From assembly GCF_963082655.1 (NCBI RefSeq), contig NC_081552.1, forward strand, positions 98,768,323 to 98,832,322: a stretch of 64,000 bases of DNA, in the 5' to 3' direction. The DNA is from Stomoxys calcitrans. Its lineage: Eukaryota; Arthropoda; Insecta; Diptera; Muscidae. Below are positions 20,642 to 33,074 of this stretch, piece after piece. Within the stretch, counting starts at the first letter, position 1. Every line of letters starts with the position of its first letter. The notes below the pieces were generated by a model. The model had not been told where the DNA came from, ran no database searches, and saw only the letters and a list, made by a program, of their open reading frames with translations. The position numbers and the translations under genes were made by a program.

Positions 20642-23600
20642 GATGACCCGCACCGTTCCGCTGCGGGCCCGAGTCATCTTATATGGAACATCATATATGG
20701 AACAAAAGTTTCCTTGGAATATTTATTTTCGACAATTAACGATCTTTTAGTGAAAAACCATGCTATGAAAATAGTATATCGCTTGACTAACAGTTGAACA
20801 ATATAAGTGCCTTTATCTGAATCCCATATGATCTTTATTGGTCTACGAATTTAAGTTTGAATGTAAAGTGTACTCAATTCGTAAAATACTTTATTTCAGC
20901 CCGATATTCTCATGATGTCTGATTTAGTGGTGTTTTCGAGGGAGAGGTGGTCCCCCAGATACTTGGCCTGAACAAAATATCAGCATCGTGCTCTTCTCTC
21001 AAATACCATTTATTTAAACCTCGTATTGCCATTGGCTTAAGAGGAGTTTACAGGATGAGGCGTCCCCCAATCAAATGGCATGGTCGAAAAATGTTTACCC
21101 ATTGGGGGGTGTTTTGGGGAAGGGGTGATGCCCTAAATGCATGGTCCCACATTTAGATATCAAATTCGTATTCTGCTCCCAAATACCTTTATTTGAGCCC
21201 CATATTGCGATGGTCAGTAAAAAATTGCTGTTTGTGGGGTATTTTGGGAAAGGGGTTGACCCCCAGAAAATTGGTCCCGAAGATGGGTATCAATACTTGC
21301 TCTATCCCCAATATCTTTCATTTAAGCTCCACATTGACATGGTGGGAAAATATGCCCGATTTAGGGGTGTTTTGGGGATTGGGGTGGTCCCCCAAATACT
21401 AAGCCCGGAAAATATATCAGCAACGTGCTCTATTCTCATATATCTATACATCATTTATTTGAACCCCATATTGCCATTGCCCTCAAAATTGGTTTCAAAT
21501 TCGTTTTGTAATCTCATTTAAACTCCTTATTGCAAAAGTCAGCAAATATGCCCGGTTTGGGGTATTGGTCCTTAAATCTATGAATATTTAGTTCCACTCT
21601 TTTCAAGACCCCAATTGTCTTGGTGAGCAAATAGGTCCTATTTGGGGGTTGTTATGGTGGTGGGACGTCCGCTAGACAGTTGGCCCCTAATGTTGATATC
21701 AGATACGTGGTCTACTCTCATATAACTTTAATTTGACCCCCTTATTTCTATATTCGGCAAACATGACCGCCGCAGTGAGTTGGCCTTGAAAATATATACC
21801 GAATTCGTGTTCCACTTTAAAAACCCTGTTATTTGAGCCTCATATTGCAATAGTCAGAAAATACTTACTATTTTGGTGGTGTTATGGGGGTAGGGTGGCG
21901 CCATAGAAACTATTCCCTAATATTGATGTCATATTCGTGCTTTACTCCCAAAGACCTCTCATTTGAGCCCCATATTGATATGGTCGTAAATTTGTCCCCC
22001 TTGTAGGATGTTTTTAGGGAGAGACGGCCCCCTAAAAACTTGGACCCATATTTCGATATCAGATTCGAATTCTACATGCAAATACCTTTTATTTAAGCCC
22101 CATATTCCCATGGTCAGTAAATAAGTCCAGTTTGGGGAAGGGGTGGACCCCCAGAAACGTGGTCCCGCATTTGGATATCAGATTCGTATTCTACTCGCAA
22201 ATACCTTTCATTTGAGTCCCTTATTGCCATGGTTGGTAAATATGTCCGATTTAGGGTTGTTTTGGTGCTTGGGATGGTCCCACTAGCACTTGGTCCAAAA
22301 ATTGGATATCAGATACGTTTTCTTATCCTAAATACCTTTCATTTGAGTCCCATATTGTCGTGATTGGTCTAAATATATGTTTGGTAGGTTTTAGGGTGGG
22401 GCAGCCCCCCTAGGTACCACATCCGAAATTTGGATACCAAATTTTTATACCCACCACCGAATGATGGGGGTATATTCATTTTGTCAATCCGTATGCAACA
22501 CTTCGAAATATCCATTTCCGACCCTATAATGTATATATATTCTTGATCAGTGTAAAAATCTAAGACGATCTAGACACGTCCGTCTGTCTGTTGAAATCAC
22601 GCTACAATCTTTAAAAATAGAGAGCTGAAACTTTGCACAGATTCTTTTTTGTCCATAAACAGGTTAAGTTCGAAGATGGGCCATATCGGACTATATCTTG
22701 ATATAGCCCCCATATAGACCGATCCGCCGATTTAGGGTCCTAGGCTCATAAAAGCCTCATTTATTATCCGATTTTGCTGAAATTTGGGACAGTGAGTTGT
22801 GTTAGGCCCTTCGACATCCTTCGTTAATTTGGCTCAGATCGGTCCAGATTTGGATATAGCTGCCATATAAACCGATCACTCGATTTTATGTTTTGGGCCC
22901 ATAAAAGAAGCATTTATTGTCCGATGTTGCCGAAATTTGGGACAGAGTGTTGAGTTAAGCCCCTCAACATATTTCTCCAATTTGGTTTAGATCGATCAAG
23001 ATTTGCAAATAGCTGCCTTATAGACCGATATCTCGATTTAAAGTCTTGGCCCCAAAAAAGGCGCATTTATAATCCGATTTAACTGAAATTTGACACATTT
23101 ACTTACGTTTTCGACATCCATTTTGTGTATGAGTCAGATAGGTTCACTTTTAGATATGGCTACTAAAAAGACCAATATTTTGTTATACATAATTGAACAA
23201 TAACTTGTATTTATTAGTATTTGGTCCAAATCGGATCATATTTCGATATATATTGCTAAGGGACATAAGGTATGCAATTTTCACCGGATTTTGATGAAAG
23301 GTGGTTTATATATATACCCGAGGTGGTGGGTATCCAAAGTTCGGCCCGGCCGAACTTAACTCCTTTTTACTTGTTATTTTTAGGGTACTATATGAGAGCA
23401 CACAAAATTTCGCTTAAATCGCACCACCCATCTCCGAGATCTGGCGTTTCTGAAAATGTGGCTTTGGGGGAGGGTCCGCCCCCCTTCAGATATCAAAAAA
23501 TGTAGTACCCTCTTTTCACCACGGGACCATTATGCACCATCTGTGAAAATTTCAAGAAAATCGGTTCAGCGGTTTCTGAGTCTATAAGGAACGCACAAAC

Positions 23601-23644
23601 AAACAAACCCATAAACAAACACAAATGGATTTTTATATATAAGA
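20642..23644 (-). mobile_element. Helitron-like family C element, nearly complete, carrying a nested family B element
   Basis: Left side: GC-rich 3' hairpin (GATGACCCGCACCGTTCCGC near 20642, CTGCGGGCCCGAGTCATC), then TATATGGAACAAAAGTTTCC, an array to 22445, and the conserved block interrupted by family B at 22446-23375. It resumes with AGGGTACTATATGAGAGCAC and ends at TATATATAAGA (minus-strand 5' end TCTTATATATAAAAATCC, with the TC expected of a Helitron). No Rep/helicase coding is present, so it is non-autonomous. The usual CTAG at the 3' end is not clear in this copy. Confidence 0.65.
22446..23375 (+). mobile_element. DINE-1-like family B element, nested in family C
   Basis: Starts TTTTTATACCCACCACCGAA, has a TGTATATATATTCTTGATCA block, only a minimal GTCCGTCTGTCTG run, about four monomers, and ends GGCCGAACTTAACTCCTTTT ACTTGTTA. 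It is the same family as 1892-3430 in the opposite orientation and shorter. The last monomer region (TTTTGTTATACATAATTGAA) matches the copy at 2090 when inverted. Confidence 0.8.
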
Positions 23645-24417
23645 TTAAAACCACAATTAACCAAACACGGATGCATGCATGAGATCAATATTTAAATCTG
23701 AACCGATTTCTATCAAAATTCATAGCATTTGTCTTTGAGCGACAAAAAAAAATATGTGGAAATTGATTGGATGAAAAATGCAATCTCCACCTTGATTACA
23801 AAAACGACAGACGGACAAACAATTTTGAAAAGATTTTCGGAGACGGTTATGGCCTTTTATTATATTTTTACTATCACAACCACAGTAATAATGTAGAGTA
23901 TAATATGTGTTTCTATAATAAATGTCACATGTATGTTTAATTTAATTGCCAATTTTGAGCTAGGACCGAAAATACTCCACTATATTTCCAACACTGAAAA
24001 AAAAGTTGGCCCAAAACTAACACTCAACCAAATTTTTTATTCAAAACAACAAAAATGTTTGCTAAAACAGCATTTTTTTTCTGCTGAAAATGGGAAAGCA
24101 GACATCACTTCGCTTTCAGCAAACATAGGGCTGATGTATTAGCGAACAATTCAATAAGCTAAATCAGCAAACAAAATATTCTGAAAAAATTGAAATGCTA
24201 CTTTTTATATTCGCCTGTTACACTCATAGAAAAAAGATTGCTGAAAATAGCAAACACGGTCTGCTGAATAAAAGTAATTGATTTTGCTGCTATTGTAGCA
24301 GTATTTCTGCTATAACAGCAGTATTACTGCAATTTCAGAGTAGTAGGCTTACAGCTGAAAAGTCTGTTGTTTGCTGAAAACGACTGCTGCTTAATTATGA
24401 AGGGGATGTTAGAAGAA
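23645..24417. other. Mixed region with small MITE-like repeats, no gene
   Basis: 23690-23900 resembles the end of a DINE-like element (TCTGAACCGATTTCTATCAA, GACAGACGGACAAAC). 23985-24414 is built of short variants of GCTGAAAACAGCAG-type phrases (TTGCTGAAAATAGCAAAC, CTGCTATTGTAGCAGTATTT, TTTGCTGAAAACGACTGCTG) and contains CACTCATAGAAAAAA and CACTGAAAAAAA starts. It looks like one or two hAT-like MITEs with palindromic arms. Boundaries are not resolved. Confidence 0.4.
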
Positions 24418-25587
24418 ACAAGTAAGAGCGTGCTAAGTTCGGCCGGGCCGAATCTTATATACCCTCCACCATTGATCGCATTTGTCGAGTTCTATGCGCG
24501 GTATCTCTTTTTAGACAAACATAGAATATTGAATAAGAACTGTTATCCTATTGGAGCTATATCAAGTTATAGTCCGATTCGGAATGCCATAATTGAATGC
24601 TGATTGACATTGTAGAAGTCATTGTGTAATATTTCAGTTCATTCGGATAAGAATTGCGCTTTGTAGGGGCTCAAGAAGCAAAATAGGGAGATAGGTTTAT
24701 ATGGGAGCTGTATCAAGCTATTGTTCGATTCAGACCAAACTAGACACGTATGTTGAAGGTACAAAATTTCAGCCAAATCGGATGAGAATTGCGCCTCTAG
24801 AGGTTCGAGAAGTCAAGATCCCAGATCGGTTTATATGGCAGCTATATCAGGTTCTATATCGATTTACGCCATACTTAGCACAGTTATTGGAAGTCATAAC
24901 AAAACACCTCATGGAAAATTTCAGCCAAATCGGATGAGACTTGCGACATCACTTGGCTCAAGAAGTTAAGATCCAAGATCGGTTTATATGTCAGCTATAC
25001 CAGATTATAATCCGATTTGAACCATACTTAGCACAGCTGTTGAAAGTAATGCCAAAACACTACGTGCAAAATTTCAGTTAAATCAGACGATAATTGCGCC
25101 CTCTAGAGGCTCAAGAAATCAAGACCCCAGATCGGTTTATATGACAGCTATACCAGATTATGAACCGATTTGAACCATATTTGGCACAATTGTTGGATAT
25201 CATAACGAAATACGTCGTGCAAAATTTCACTCCAATCGGTTAAGAATTGCGCACTCTAGAGGCTCAAGAAGTCAAGACCCAAGATCGGTTTATATGGCAG
25301 CTATATCAAAACATGGACCGATATGGCCCATTTACAATACCAACCGACCTACACTAATAAGAAGTATTTGTGCAAAATTTCAAGCGGCTAGTTTTACTCC
25401 TTCGGAAGTAAGCGTGCTTTCGACATACAGACGAACGGACGGACGGACAGACGGACGGACATGGCTAGATCGACATAAAATTTCGCGACGATCAAGAATA
25501 TATATACTTTATGGGGTCTCAGACGAATATTTCGAGTAGTTACAAACAGAATGACGAAACCCCCCATCCTATGGTGGAGGGTATAAC
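24418..25587 (-). mobile_element. DINE-1-like family A, subtype A2
   Basis: Same ends as family A, but the segment after the hairpin end differs: CGAGTTCTATGCGCGGTATC, then CTTTTTAGACAAACATAGAA and TATTGAATAAGAACTGTTAT. The same subtype recurs at 35708 and 37708. The TATACCC-side end has lost about ten bases (ACGAAACCCCCCATCC lacks TTAGTATA). Confidence 0.8.
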
Positions 25588-26335
25588 AAGTAAAGCATGC
25601 TATGTTCGGCCGGACCGAATCTTGGGAAACAACCACCATGGATTCTAATAAAAATTTATACAAAATAAATCTATTTGAAGGGCATTATTTTATTCTACAT
25701 ACCAAACTTCTGACAAACCAGCAAATATGAAAGCTTCTATATGGGAGCTACATCAGGTTATAGAATGATTTCGAGTGTATTTGGCACAGTTTTTGAAAGT
25801 CGTAATAGAACACCACATGCAAAATTTCAACCAAATCGGACAAATATTGCGGCTTGTAATGACCTAAGAAGTCAAATCCGGAGATCGGTTTAATGGGAGC
25901 TCTATCAGGTTATAGACCGATTTGGACCGTACTTGACACAGTTATTGGAAATCATAACAGAACACTACATGCAAAATTTGAGCTAAATCGGACAATAATT
26001 TCGGCTTGTAAGTGCCCAAGAAGTCAAATCGGGAGAACGGTTTATATAGGAGCTATATCAGTTTTTAGACTGATTTAGACCGTATTTGACACAGTTGTTG
26101 GAAGTGATAACGGAACATCACATGCAAAATTTCAGCCAAAGCGAACCGATATTGCCCATTCGCAATCCCCAACGACCTACACCGATAGCAAGCATCTTCG
26201 CAAAATTTTAAGCTGTTTGCTTTACTCGTTCGAACTCTATCGTGATTTCGACAGACGGACGGACGGACATTGCTAGATGGACTCAGAACGTCGAGAGGAT
26301 CAAGAACATAAATACTTTATGGTGTCTTAGACAAA
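25588..26335 (-). mobile_element. DINE-1-like family A, divergent subtype A3, abutting the previous copy
   Basis: Its ACAAGTAAAGCATGC end directly follows the GGAGGGTATA end of the previous element with no spacer. The monomers differ (GATAATTGCGGCTTGTAA-like phrases; GCTCCATATAA-type inverted phrases) and the microsatellite is short. It breaks off after GGTGTCTTAGACAAATGG. It resembles the copies at 45690-46606 and 53341-53690. Confidence 0.65.
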
Positions 26336-26936
26336 TGGACAAAAGTACAGTTTTGTGTTTGTAGTTTATTGAAATGATGGCCCCGCCGTTAAATGCTTTT
26401 CTAAAACGGCGTCAATAGTTTGTTTACCTGGAATGAGTTTTGTTCACCATTCTCATGGAAACAATAGAAAAAAATTGCATTTGCAATATAACTGCTAGCA
26501 GTAATGGAAAATATTTTTGAAAAATATTCATTACGCAAATAATTATTATTTTACCGTGTACCGTAAACAGCTGAGTAAATTTTTTTCTCGCGAAGTGCAC
26601 GATCTGTCAACGAGTTTTGGTTGTGTGTGTATTATGGTTAAAAACCATTACACACACAAACAACGAAAATTGGCGCGAACTGGTTACATAAACAAAATCA
26701 GAGTAGCACTTATCACTGATTTTGGCAGATAGTGCACTCAATATTTTGTTGTAGAGCAACTGCCACTACCTGTAAATGACTATATCTTGATCTCACCATA
26801 GGAGATTACTATCATTCGACACACGCTCTCTGTGGATGTTTATAATCACCACTGAATGTTTAATTTCCGTAAACTTTTTTCTTTAAATTTAGATACACAA
26901 GGTCATGCCAGCCATGTGCACATGAGTAGAGTAATA
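26336..26936. other. Non-repetitive island with a small foldback element
   Basis: No DINE, Helitron C or LINE sequence seen apart from the foldback described separately. No convincing coding frame. It may be host intergenic DNA. Confidence 0.45.
26594..26737. repeat. Foldback element: nested inverted repeats
   Basis: Outer arms AGTGCACGATCTGTCAA (26594-26610) and TTGGCAGATAGTGCACT (from 26722) pair with about two mismatches. Inside, TTGTGTGTGTATTATGGTT (26621-26639) pairs with AACCATTACACACACAAAC (26643-26661) around a loop of a few bases. The total is about 144 bp. It could be a tiny MITE or the core of a palindromic regulatory element; no flanking target duplication is evident. Confidence 0.6.
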
Positions 26937-28273
26937 ACAAGTAAAAGCGTGCTAAGTTCGGCCGGGCCGAATCTTATATACCCTCCACCATGGATCGCAT
27001 TTGCCGAGTTCTTTTCCCGGCATCTCTTCTTAGGCAAAACAGGATATAAGAAAAGATTTGCTCTGCTATTAGAGCGATATCAAGATATGGTCCGGTTTGG
27101 ACCACAATTAAATTATATGTTGGAGACCTGTGTAAAATGTCATCCAATTCGAATAAGAATTGCGCCCATTGGGGCTCACGAAGTAAAATAGAGAGAACGA
27201 TTTATATGGGAGCTGTATCGGGCTATAGACAGATTCAGACCATAATAAACACGTATGTTGATGGTCATGAGAGAATCTGTCGTACAAAATTTCAGGCAAA
27301 TCGGATAATAATTGCGACCTCTACAGGCTCAAGAAGTCAAGATCCCAGATCGGTTTATATGACAGCTATATCAGGTTATGAACCGATTTCAACCATACTT
27401 GGCACAGTTGTTGAATATCATAACAAAACACGTCGTGCCAAAATTCATTCAAATCGGATAAGAATTGCGCCCTCTAGAGGCTCAAGAAGTCAAGACCCAT
27501 GATCGGTTTATATGACAGCTATATCAGGTTATAGAACGATTTGAACCATTCTTGGCACAGCTGTTGGATATTATGACAAAACACGTCGTGCGAAATTTCA
27601 TTCCAATCGGATAAGAATTGCGCACTCTAGAGGCTTAAGAAGTCAAGACCCAAGATCGGTTTATATGGCAGCTATATCAGGTTATGCACCGATTTGAACC
27701 ATATTTGGCACAGTTGTTGGATATCGTAACAAAATACGTCGTGCAAAATTTCATTCCAATCGGATAAGAACTGCGCACTCTAGAGGCTCAAGAAGTCAAG
27801 ACCCAAGATCGGTTTATATGGCAGCTATATCAGGTTATGAACCGATTTGAACCATATTTGGCACAGTTGTTGGATATCATAACAAAACACGTCGTGCCGA
27901 AATTCATTCAAATCGGCTAAGAATTGCGCCCTCTAGAGGCTCAAGAAGTCATAACCCAAGATCGGTTTATATGACAGCTATATCAAAACATGGACCGATA
28001 TGGCCCATTTACAATACCAACCGACCTACACTAATAAGAAGTATTTGTGCAAAATTTCAATCGGCTAGCTTTACTCCTTCGGAAGTTAGCGTGCTTTCGA
28101 CAGACAGACGGACGGACGGACGGACAGGCGGACGGACATGGCTAGATCGACTTAAAATGTCACGACGATCAAGAATATATATACTTTATGGGGTCTCAGA
28201 CGAATATTTCGAGTAGTTACAAACAGAATGACGAAATTAGTATACCCCCCATCTTATGGTGGAGGGTATAAAA
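26937..28273 (-). mobile_element. DINE-1-like family A element, complete
   Basis: Both ends are intact. A GGAC run with one GGACAGGCGGACGG interruption lies near 28105-28137. Its internal layout, including the shortened GACCCATGATCGG monomer and the TTAAGAAGTC variant, closely follows that of 16265-17421, so these two copies share a recent ancestor. Confidence 0.85.
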
Positions 28274-28898
28274 ACAAGTAAAAGCGTGCTAAGTTCGGCC
28301 GGGCCGAACCTTATATACCCTCCACCATTAATCGCATTTGTCGAGTTCTTTTCCCGTCATCTCTTCTTAGGCAAAACAGGATATAAGAAAAGATTTGCTC
28401 TGCTATTAGAGCGATGTCAAGATATAGTCCGGTTTGGACCACAATTAAATTATATGTTGCAGACCTGTGTAAATTGTCAGCCAATTCGAATAAGAATTGC
28501 GCCCTTTGGGGGCTCCAGAAGTAAAATAGAGAGATCGATTTATATGGGAGCTGTATCGGGGTATAGACCGATTCAGACCATAGTAAACACGTACGTTGAT
28601 GGTCATAAGAGAATCCGTCGTGCAAAATTTCATTCCAATCGGACAAGAATTGCACACTCTAGAGGCTCAAGAAGTCAAGATCCAAGATCGGTTTATATGG
28701 CAGCTATATCAGGTTATAGACCGATTTGAACCATACTAAGCACAGTTGTTGGAAGTGATATCAAAACACTACGTGCAAAATTTCAATTAAAGTTGGAAGT
28801 GATATCAAAACACTACGTGCAAAATTTCAATTAAATTGTGCACTATAGGGGCTCAAGAAGTCAAGACCCATGATCGGTTTGTATGGCAGCTATATCAA
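28274..28898 (-). mobile_element. DINE-1-like family A element, truncated, directly abutting the previous one
   Basis: The hairpin end begins in the A run that closes the previous element (TATAAAAACAAGTAAAAG). It has about three monomers and a 45-bp local duplication (AGTTGGAAGTGATATC occurs twice near 28748 and 28793), and stops inside a monomer where the next hairpin end begins. Confidence 0.8.
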
Positions 28899-30390
28899 AC
28901 AAGTAAAAGCGTGCTAAGTTCGGCCGGGCCGAATCTTATATACCCTCCACCATGGATCGCATTTGTCGAGTTTTTTCCCGGCATCTCTTCTTAGGCAAAA
29001 AAGGATATAAGAAAAGAGTTGCTCTGCTATTAAAACGATATCAAGATATGGTCCGGTTCGGACCACAATTATATTAGATGGTGGAGACCTGTGTAAAATT
29101 TCAGCCAATTCGTATAAGAATTGCGCCCATTGGGGCTCACGAAGTAAAATAGAGAGAACGATTTATATGGGATCTGTATCGGGCTATAGACCGATTCAGA
29201 CCATAATAAACACGTTTGTCGATGGTCATGAGAGGATCCATCGTACAAAATTTCAGGCATATCGGATAATAATTGCGACCTCTAAGGGTCAAGATCCCAG
29301 ATCGGTTTATATGGCAGCTATATCAGGTTATGAACCGATTTGAACCTTATTTGACACAGTTGTTGAAAGTAAAAATAAAATAGGTCATGCAAAATTTCAG
29401 CCAAATCGGATAGGAATTGCGCCCTCTAGAAGCTCAAGAAGTCAAATCCCCAGATCTGTTTATATGACAGCTATATCAGGTTATGGACCGATTTCAACCA
29501 TACTTGGCACTGTTGTTGGATATCATAACGAAATACTTCGTGCAAAAATTCATTCAAATCGGATAAGAATTGTGCCCTCTAGAGGCTCAAGAAATCAAGA
29601 CCCAAGATCGGTTTATATGGCAGCTATATCAGGTTATAGACCGATTTGAACCATACTTGTCACAGTTGTTGGGTATCATAACAAAACACATCGTGCGAAA
29701 TTCCATTCCAATCGGATAAGAATTGCGTACTCTAGAGGCTCAAGAAGTCAAGACCCAAGATCGGTTTATATGGCAGCTATATCAGGATATGGACCGATTT
29801 GAACCATACTTGGCACAGTTGTTGGATATAATAACAAGACACGTCGTGCAAAATTTCATTCCAATTATAAGAATTGCGTACTCTAGAGGCTCAAGAAGTC
29901 AAGATCCAAGATAGGTTTATATGGCAGCTATATCAGGATATGGACCGATTTGAACCATACTTGGCACAGTTGTTGGATATAATAACAAGACACGTCGTGC
30001 AAAATTTCATTTAAATCGGATAAGAATTGCGCACTCTAGAGGCTCAAGAAGTCAAGACCCAAGATCGGTTTATATGACAGCTATATCAAAACATGGACCG
30101 ATATGGCCCATTTATAATACCAATTTTGCACAAATAATAAGAAGTATTTGTGCAAAATTTCAATCGGCTAGCTCTACTCCTTCGGAAGTTAGCGTGCTTT
30201 CGACAGACAGACGGACGGACGGACGGACGGACGGACGGACGTACAGACGGACGGACATGGCTAGATCGACATAAAATGTCACGACGATCAAGAATATATA
30301 TACTTTATGGGGTCTCAAACGAATATTTCGAGTAGTTACAATCAGAATGACGAAATTAGTATACCCCCCATCCTATGGTGGAGGGTATTA
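28899..30390 (-). mobile_element. DINE-1-like family A element, complete
   Basis: Intact ends with about seven monomers. The microsatellite contains GGACGTACAGACGG. Two nearly identical monomers (29765-29930) both contain GATATGGACCGATTTGAACC and a shortened CAATTATAAGAATTGCGTAC, which suggests local monomer duplication. Confidence 0.85.
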
Positions 30391-31147
30391 AAAGAATATA
30401 AGAAAAGATTTGCTCTGCTATTAGAGCGATATCAAGATATGGTCCGGTTTGGGTCACAATTAAATTATATGTTGGAGACCTGTACAATATGTCAGCCAAT
30501 TCGAATAAGAATTGCGCCCTTTGGGGGCACAAGAAGTAAAATAGAGAGATCGATTTATATGGGAGCTGTATCGGCCTATAGACCGATTCAGACCATAATG
30601 AACACGTATGTTGATGGTCATGAGAGAATCCGTCGCACAAAATTTCAGGCAAATCGGATAATAATTGCGACCTCTAGAGGCTCAAGAAGTCAAAATCCCA
30701 GATCGGTTTATATGGCAACTATATCAGGTTATGAACCGATTTAAACCTTATTTGATTCAGTTGTTGGATAGGAATTGCGCCCTCTAGAAGCTCAAGAAGT
30801 CAAGTCCACAGATCTGTTTATATGGCAGCTATATCAGGTTATGGACCGATTTCAACCATACTTGGGAGTTTATATGGCAGCTATATCAAAACATTTACTG
30901 ATATGGCCCACTTACAATCCGAACCGACCTATACTAATATGAAGTATTTGTGCAAAATTTCAAGCGTCTAGATTTACTCCTTCAAAAGTTAGCGTGATTT
31001 CGATAGACAGACGGACGGACAGAGAGACGAACATGGCTAGAACGACATAAAATATCATGACGATCAAGAATATATATATACTTCATGGAGTCTCAGATGA
31101 ATACTTCGAGGACTAACAAACGGAATGACGAAATTAGTATACCTTTT
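30391..31147 (-). mobile_element. DINE-1-like family A element, lacking its hairpin end
   Basis: Begins AATATAAGAAAAGATTTGCT directly after the GGAGGGTATTAAAAG end of the previous copy, so about 130 bp including the hairpin are missing. The microsatellite is degenerate (GACGGACGGACAGAGAGACG) and the TATACC end is diverged. Confidence 0.75.
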
Positions 31148-31897
31148 AAAATTAAACATTTAAAGATGCTCCTATTTTAAGGCTATTTTGCGTATTTAAC
31201 TCCGGTTCACTGTTGTTGTGGAGGTGGCGATCCTCGTCAAGCTCTTGTGGGTGAGCTATTTTTGTCCGATTTGGTTGAAATTTTAAACAAAGCTTTCTGT
31301 TATGACTTTCAACTTCTGTGCTCAATCGGTCTATAACCTGAAATAGCTCCCATATAAACCGATTTCCCGATTTGTTTTCTTGAGCCCGTGAAAACATCAA
31401 GTTTCATCAGATTTGGCTGAAATTTTGTACGTGGTGCTCCGTTATGACTTTCAACAACTGTGCCAAGTTCGATCCAAATCGGTCTATAACATCATATGGC
31501 TCCCTTCTAAAGCGATCTCCCGATTTGACTTCTTGAGCCCCTGGAAGCCTCAATTTTCATCCGATTTGGATGAAATCGAAATAAAATTTCATCGGAAACC
31601 TTTCACATAATGTTCTGTTATGACTTCCAATAACTGTACTAAGTACTGTCGAAATCTGCCAAGAACATGATATAGCTCCCATATATACCGATCTCCCGAT
31701 TTGATTTCTTGAGCCCTTCCAAACCCTGAATTTAACCGATTTGGCTAAAATATTGCATACAGTGTTCTGTTCTTACTCTCAACAACTGTGCCAAGTACGG
31801 TCTATATTGGTTTTTAACCAGATATAGCACCGACATTTTAGCAGAATACGTGGTGGCGGGTACCCAAGATTCGGCCCGACCGCTTTTACTTGTTGTC
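31148..31897 (+). mobile_element. Divergent DINE-like element (A3-like), 3' part
   Basis: About four monomers of the form CTTGAGCCC...GATTTGGCTGAAATTTTG with CAACAACTGTGCCAAGT, ending GGTACCCAAGATTCGGCCCG then ACCGCTTTTACTTGTTG. The TATACCC-side terminus is lost near 31240. The ATTTAACTCCGGTTCACTGT segment at its start is not family sequence. Confidence 0.6.
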
Positions 31898-33074
31898 TTT
31901 AATAACAAGACGCGAAGTTAAGGATTGATATACCTACCATGTAAAATAAAAAATCTTTAACACGGAAATGTGTTCCACCAAAAGGAATGTTTCCTAATAA
32001 AGTTGGAAAATTGATGATCTATATCTTTAGTTTGCTAATCTTTGACTCGAATCTTTAAAATTAGGACAAAAATTTTTTCAGTGTCAGTTACAAAATGTTG
32101 TATTGTGATCATTAGATCAAAAGTTCTGGAGTTATTACTACCCCAGGGACCTCATCGCACAGATATGACAATAGAAATCTTCGTGTATCGAGGGGCTAAA
32201 TAAATCCCAGGATTTGTATTGGCTTAATAAATTTAATCGCACTATTAATTTGTTGCTCGGAATACGAGTAAAGATCAAAGTTATATCATCCTACATAATT
32301 TTAGTTGACTGTGTGCTGCTGTAGCCGGTGGGATTTTACTATTTTATGATTGATAAACAAATACCATTGGTTAAGATCAGTTATTTTTCATTTACGGTAA
32401 ATCCCATCAGTTGCTTCCAAGAACGATATATTATAAATGCATAATATATATGCCTTCCCAATTAATTTTGTTTTCCGGTAACCGTGAAAATAGTGTGAAG
32501 AGTTCATCTTTAAGTAGGTCAAATCTTTGTTGCTAAAACTGAAACATGTTTAACTACAATTGTCTATTTAAGGTAAATTTGCAAAAATACCACAGTATAG
32601 TTTGAAATTGCCACAAATATTTATTTTCTTACAAATATTTTATATCTTAAAGCCATGTGATTATTTTACTAAACAGTGTACTTGCTTTCCTATTTTTTTT
32701 AGAAAACGACCTGGTTCGATTGCAATTAAAATACTAGCTACGACATGGAACTTTCGTATAGTTATAGGTGATGTTTAAAATGAATGCACTTTACAATAGC
32801 GATAATAATGTCATTTTAAAAATTAATTGATAAGAACAACATTAGGGTTGATGTATTTTTTGTAACAAAATGACAAATATTTGTAATACACCGAGATAAA
32901 TAAGTTTGCTGATACCAGCAAAACAGCCTGCCGATTTTTAATCCAACTAAAGGTCTTGAATTTTCAAACAAAATTTTTTTTTAATTTTTTTCTAAAGACA
33001 TATTTCAACAAATATCCCATTACGCCTGACTCTCGATTCCGTTGTTTGATTTTGATGAAATTTAATCTATATAC
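31898..33074. other. Longest non-repetitive island, no gene recognised
   Basis: About 1.18 kb with no copy of any repeat family found elsewhere in the window. AT-rich, with no open frame of note on either strand and no RNA-like motif. TTTTTTCAGTGTCAGTT near 32068 looks like the edge of a hAT-type small transposon but has no partner. It is the best candidate for host non-coding DNA. Confidence 0.5.

Noticed and set aside
28256..28729. 157-codon plus-strand frame with repeated phrases such as RGSRSQDPRSVYMAAISGY, plus dozens of similar frames on both strands (e.g. 38609-39091, 50031-50414, 60536-60940)
   Set aside because: They lie wholly inside DINE-like arrays. The 153-bp period is a multiple of three, so frames stay open by arithmetic, and equivalent frames exist on both strands of the same repeat.
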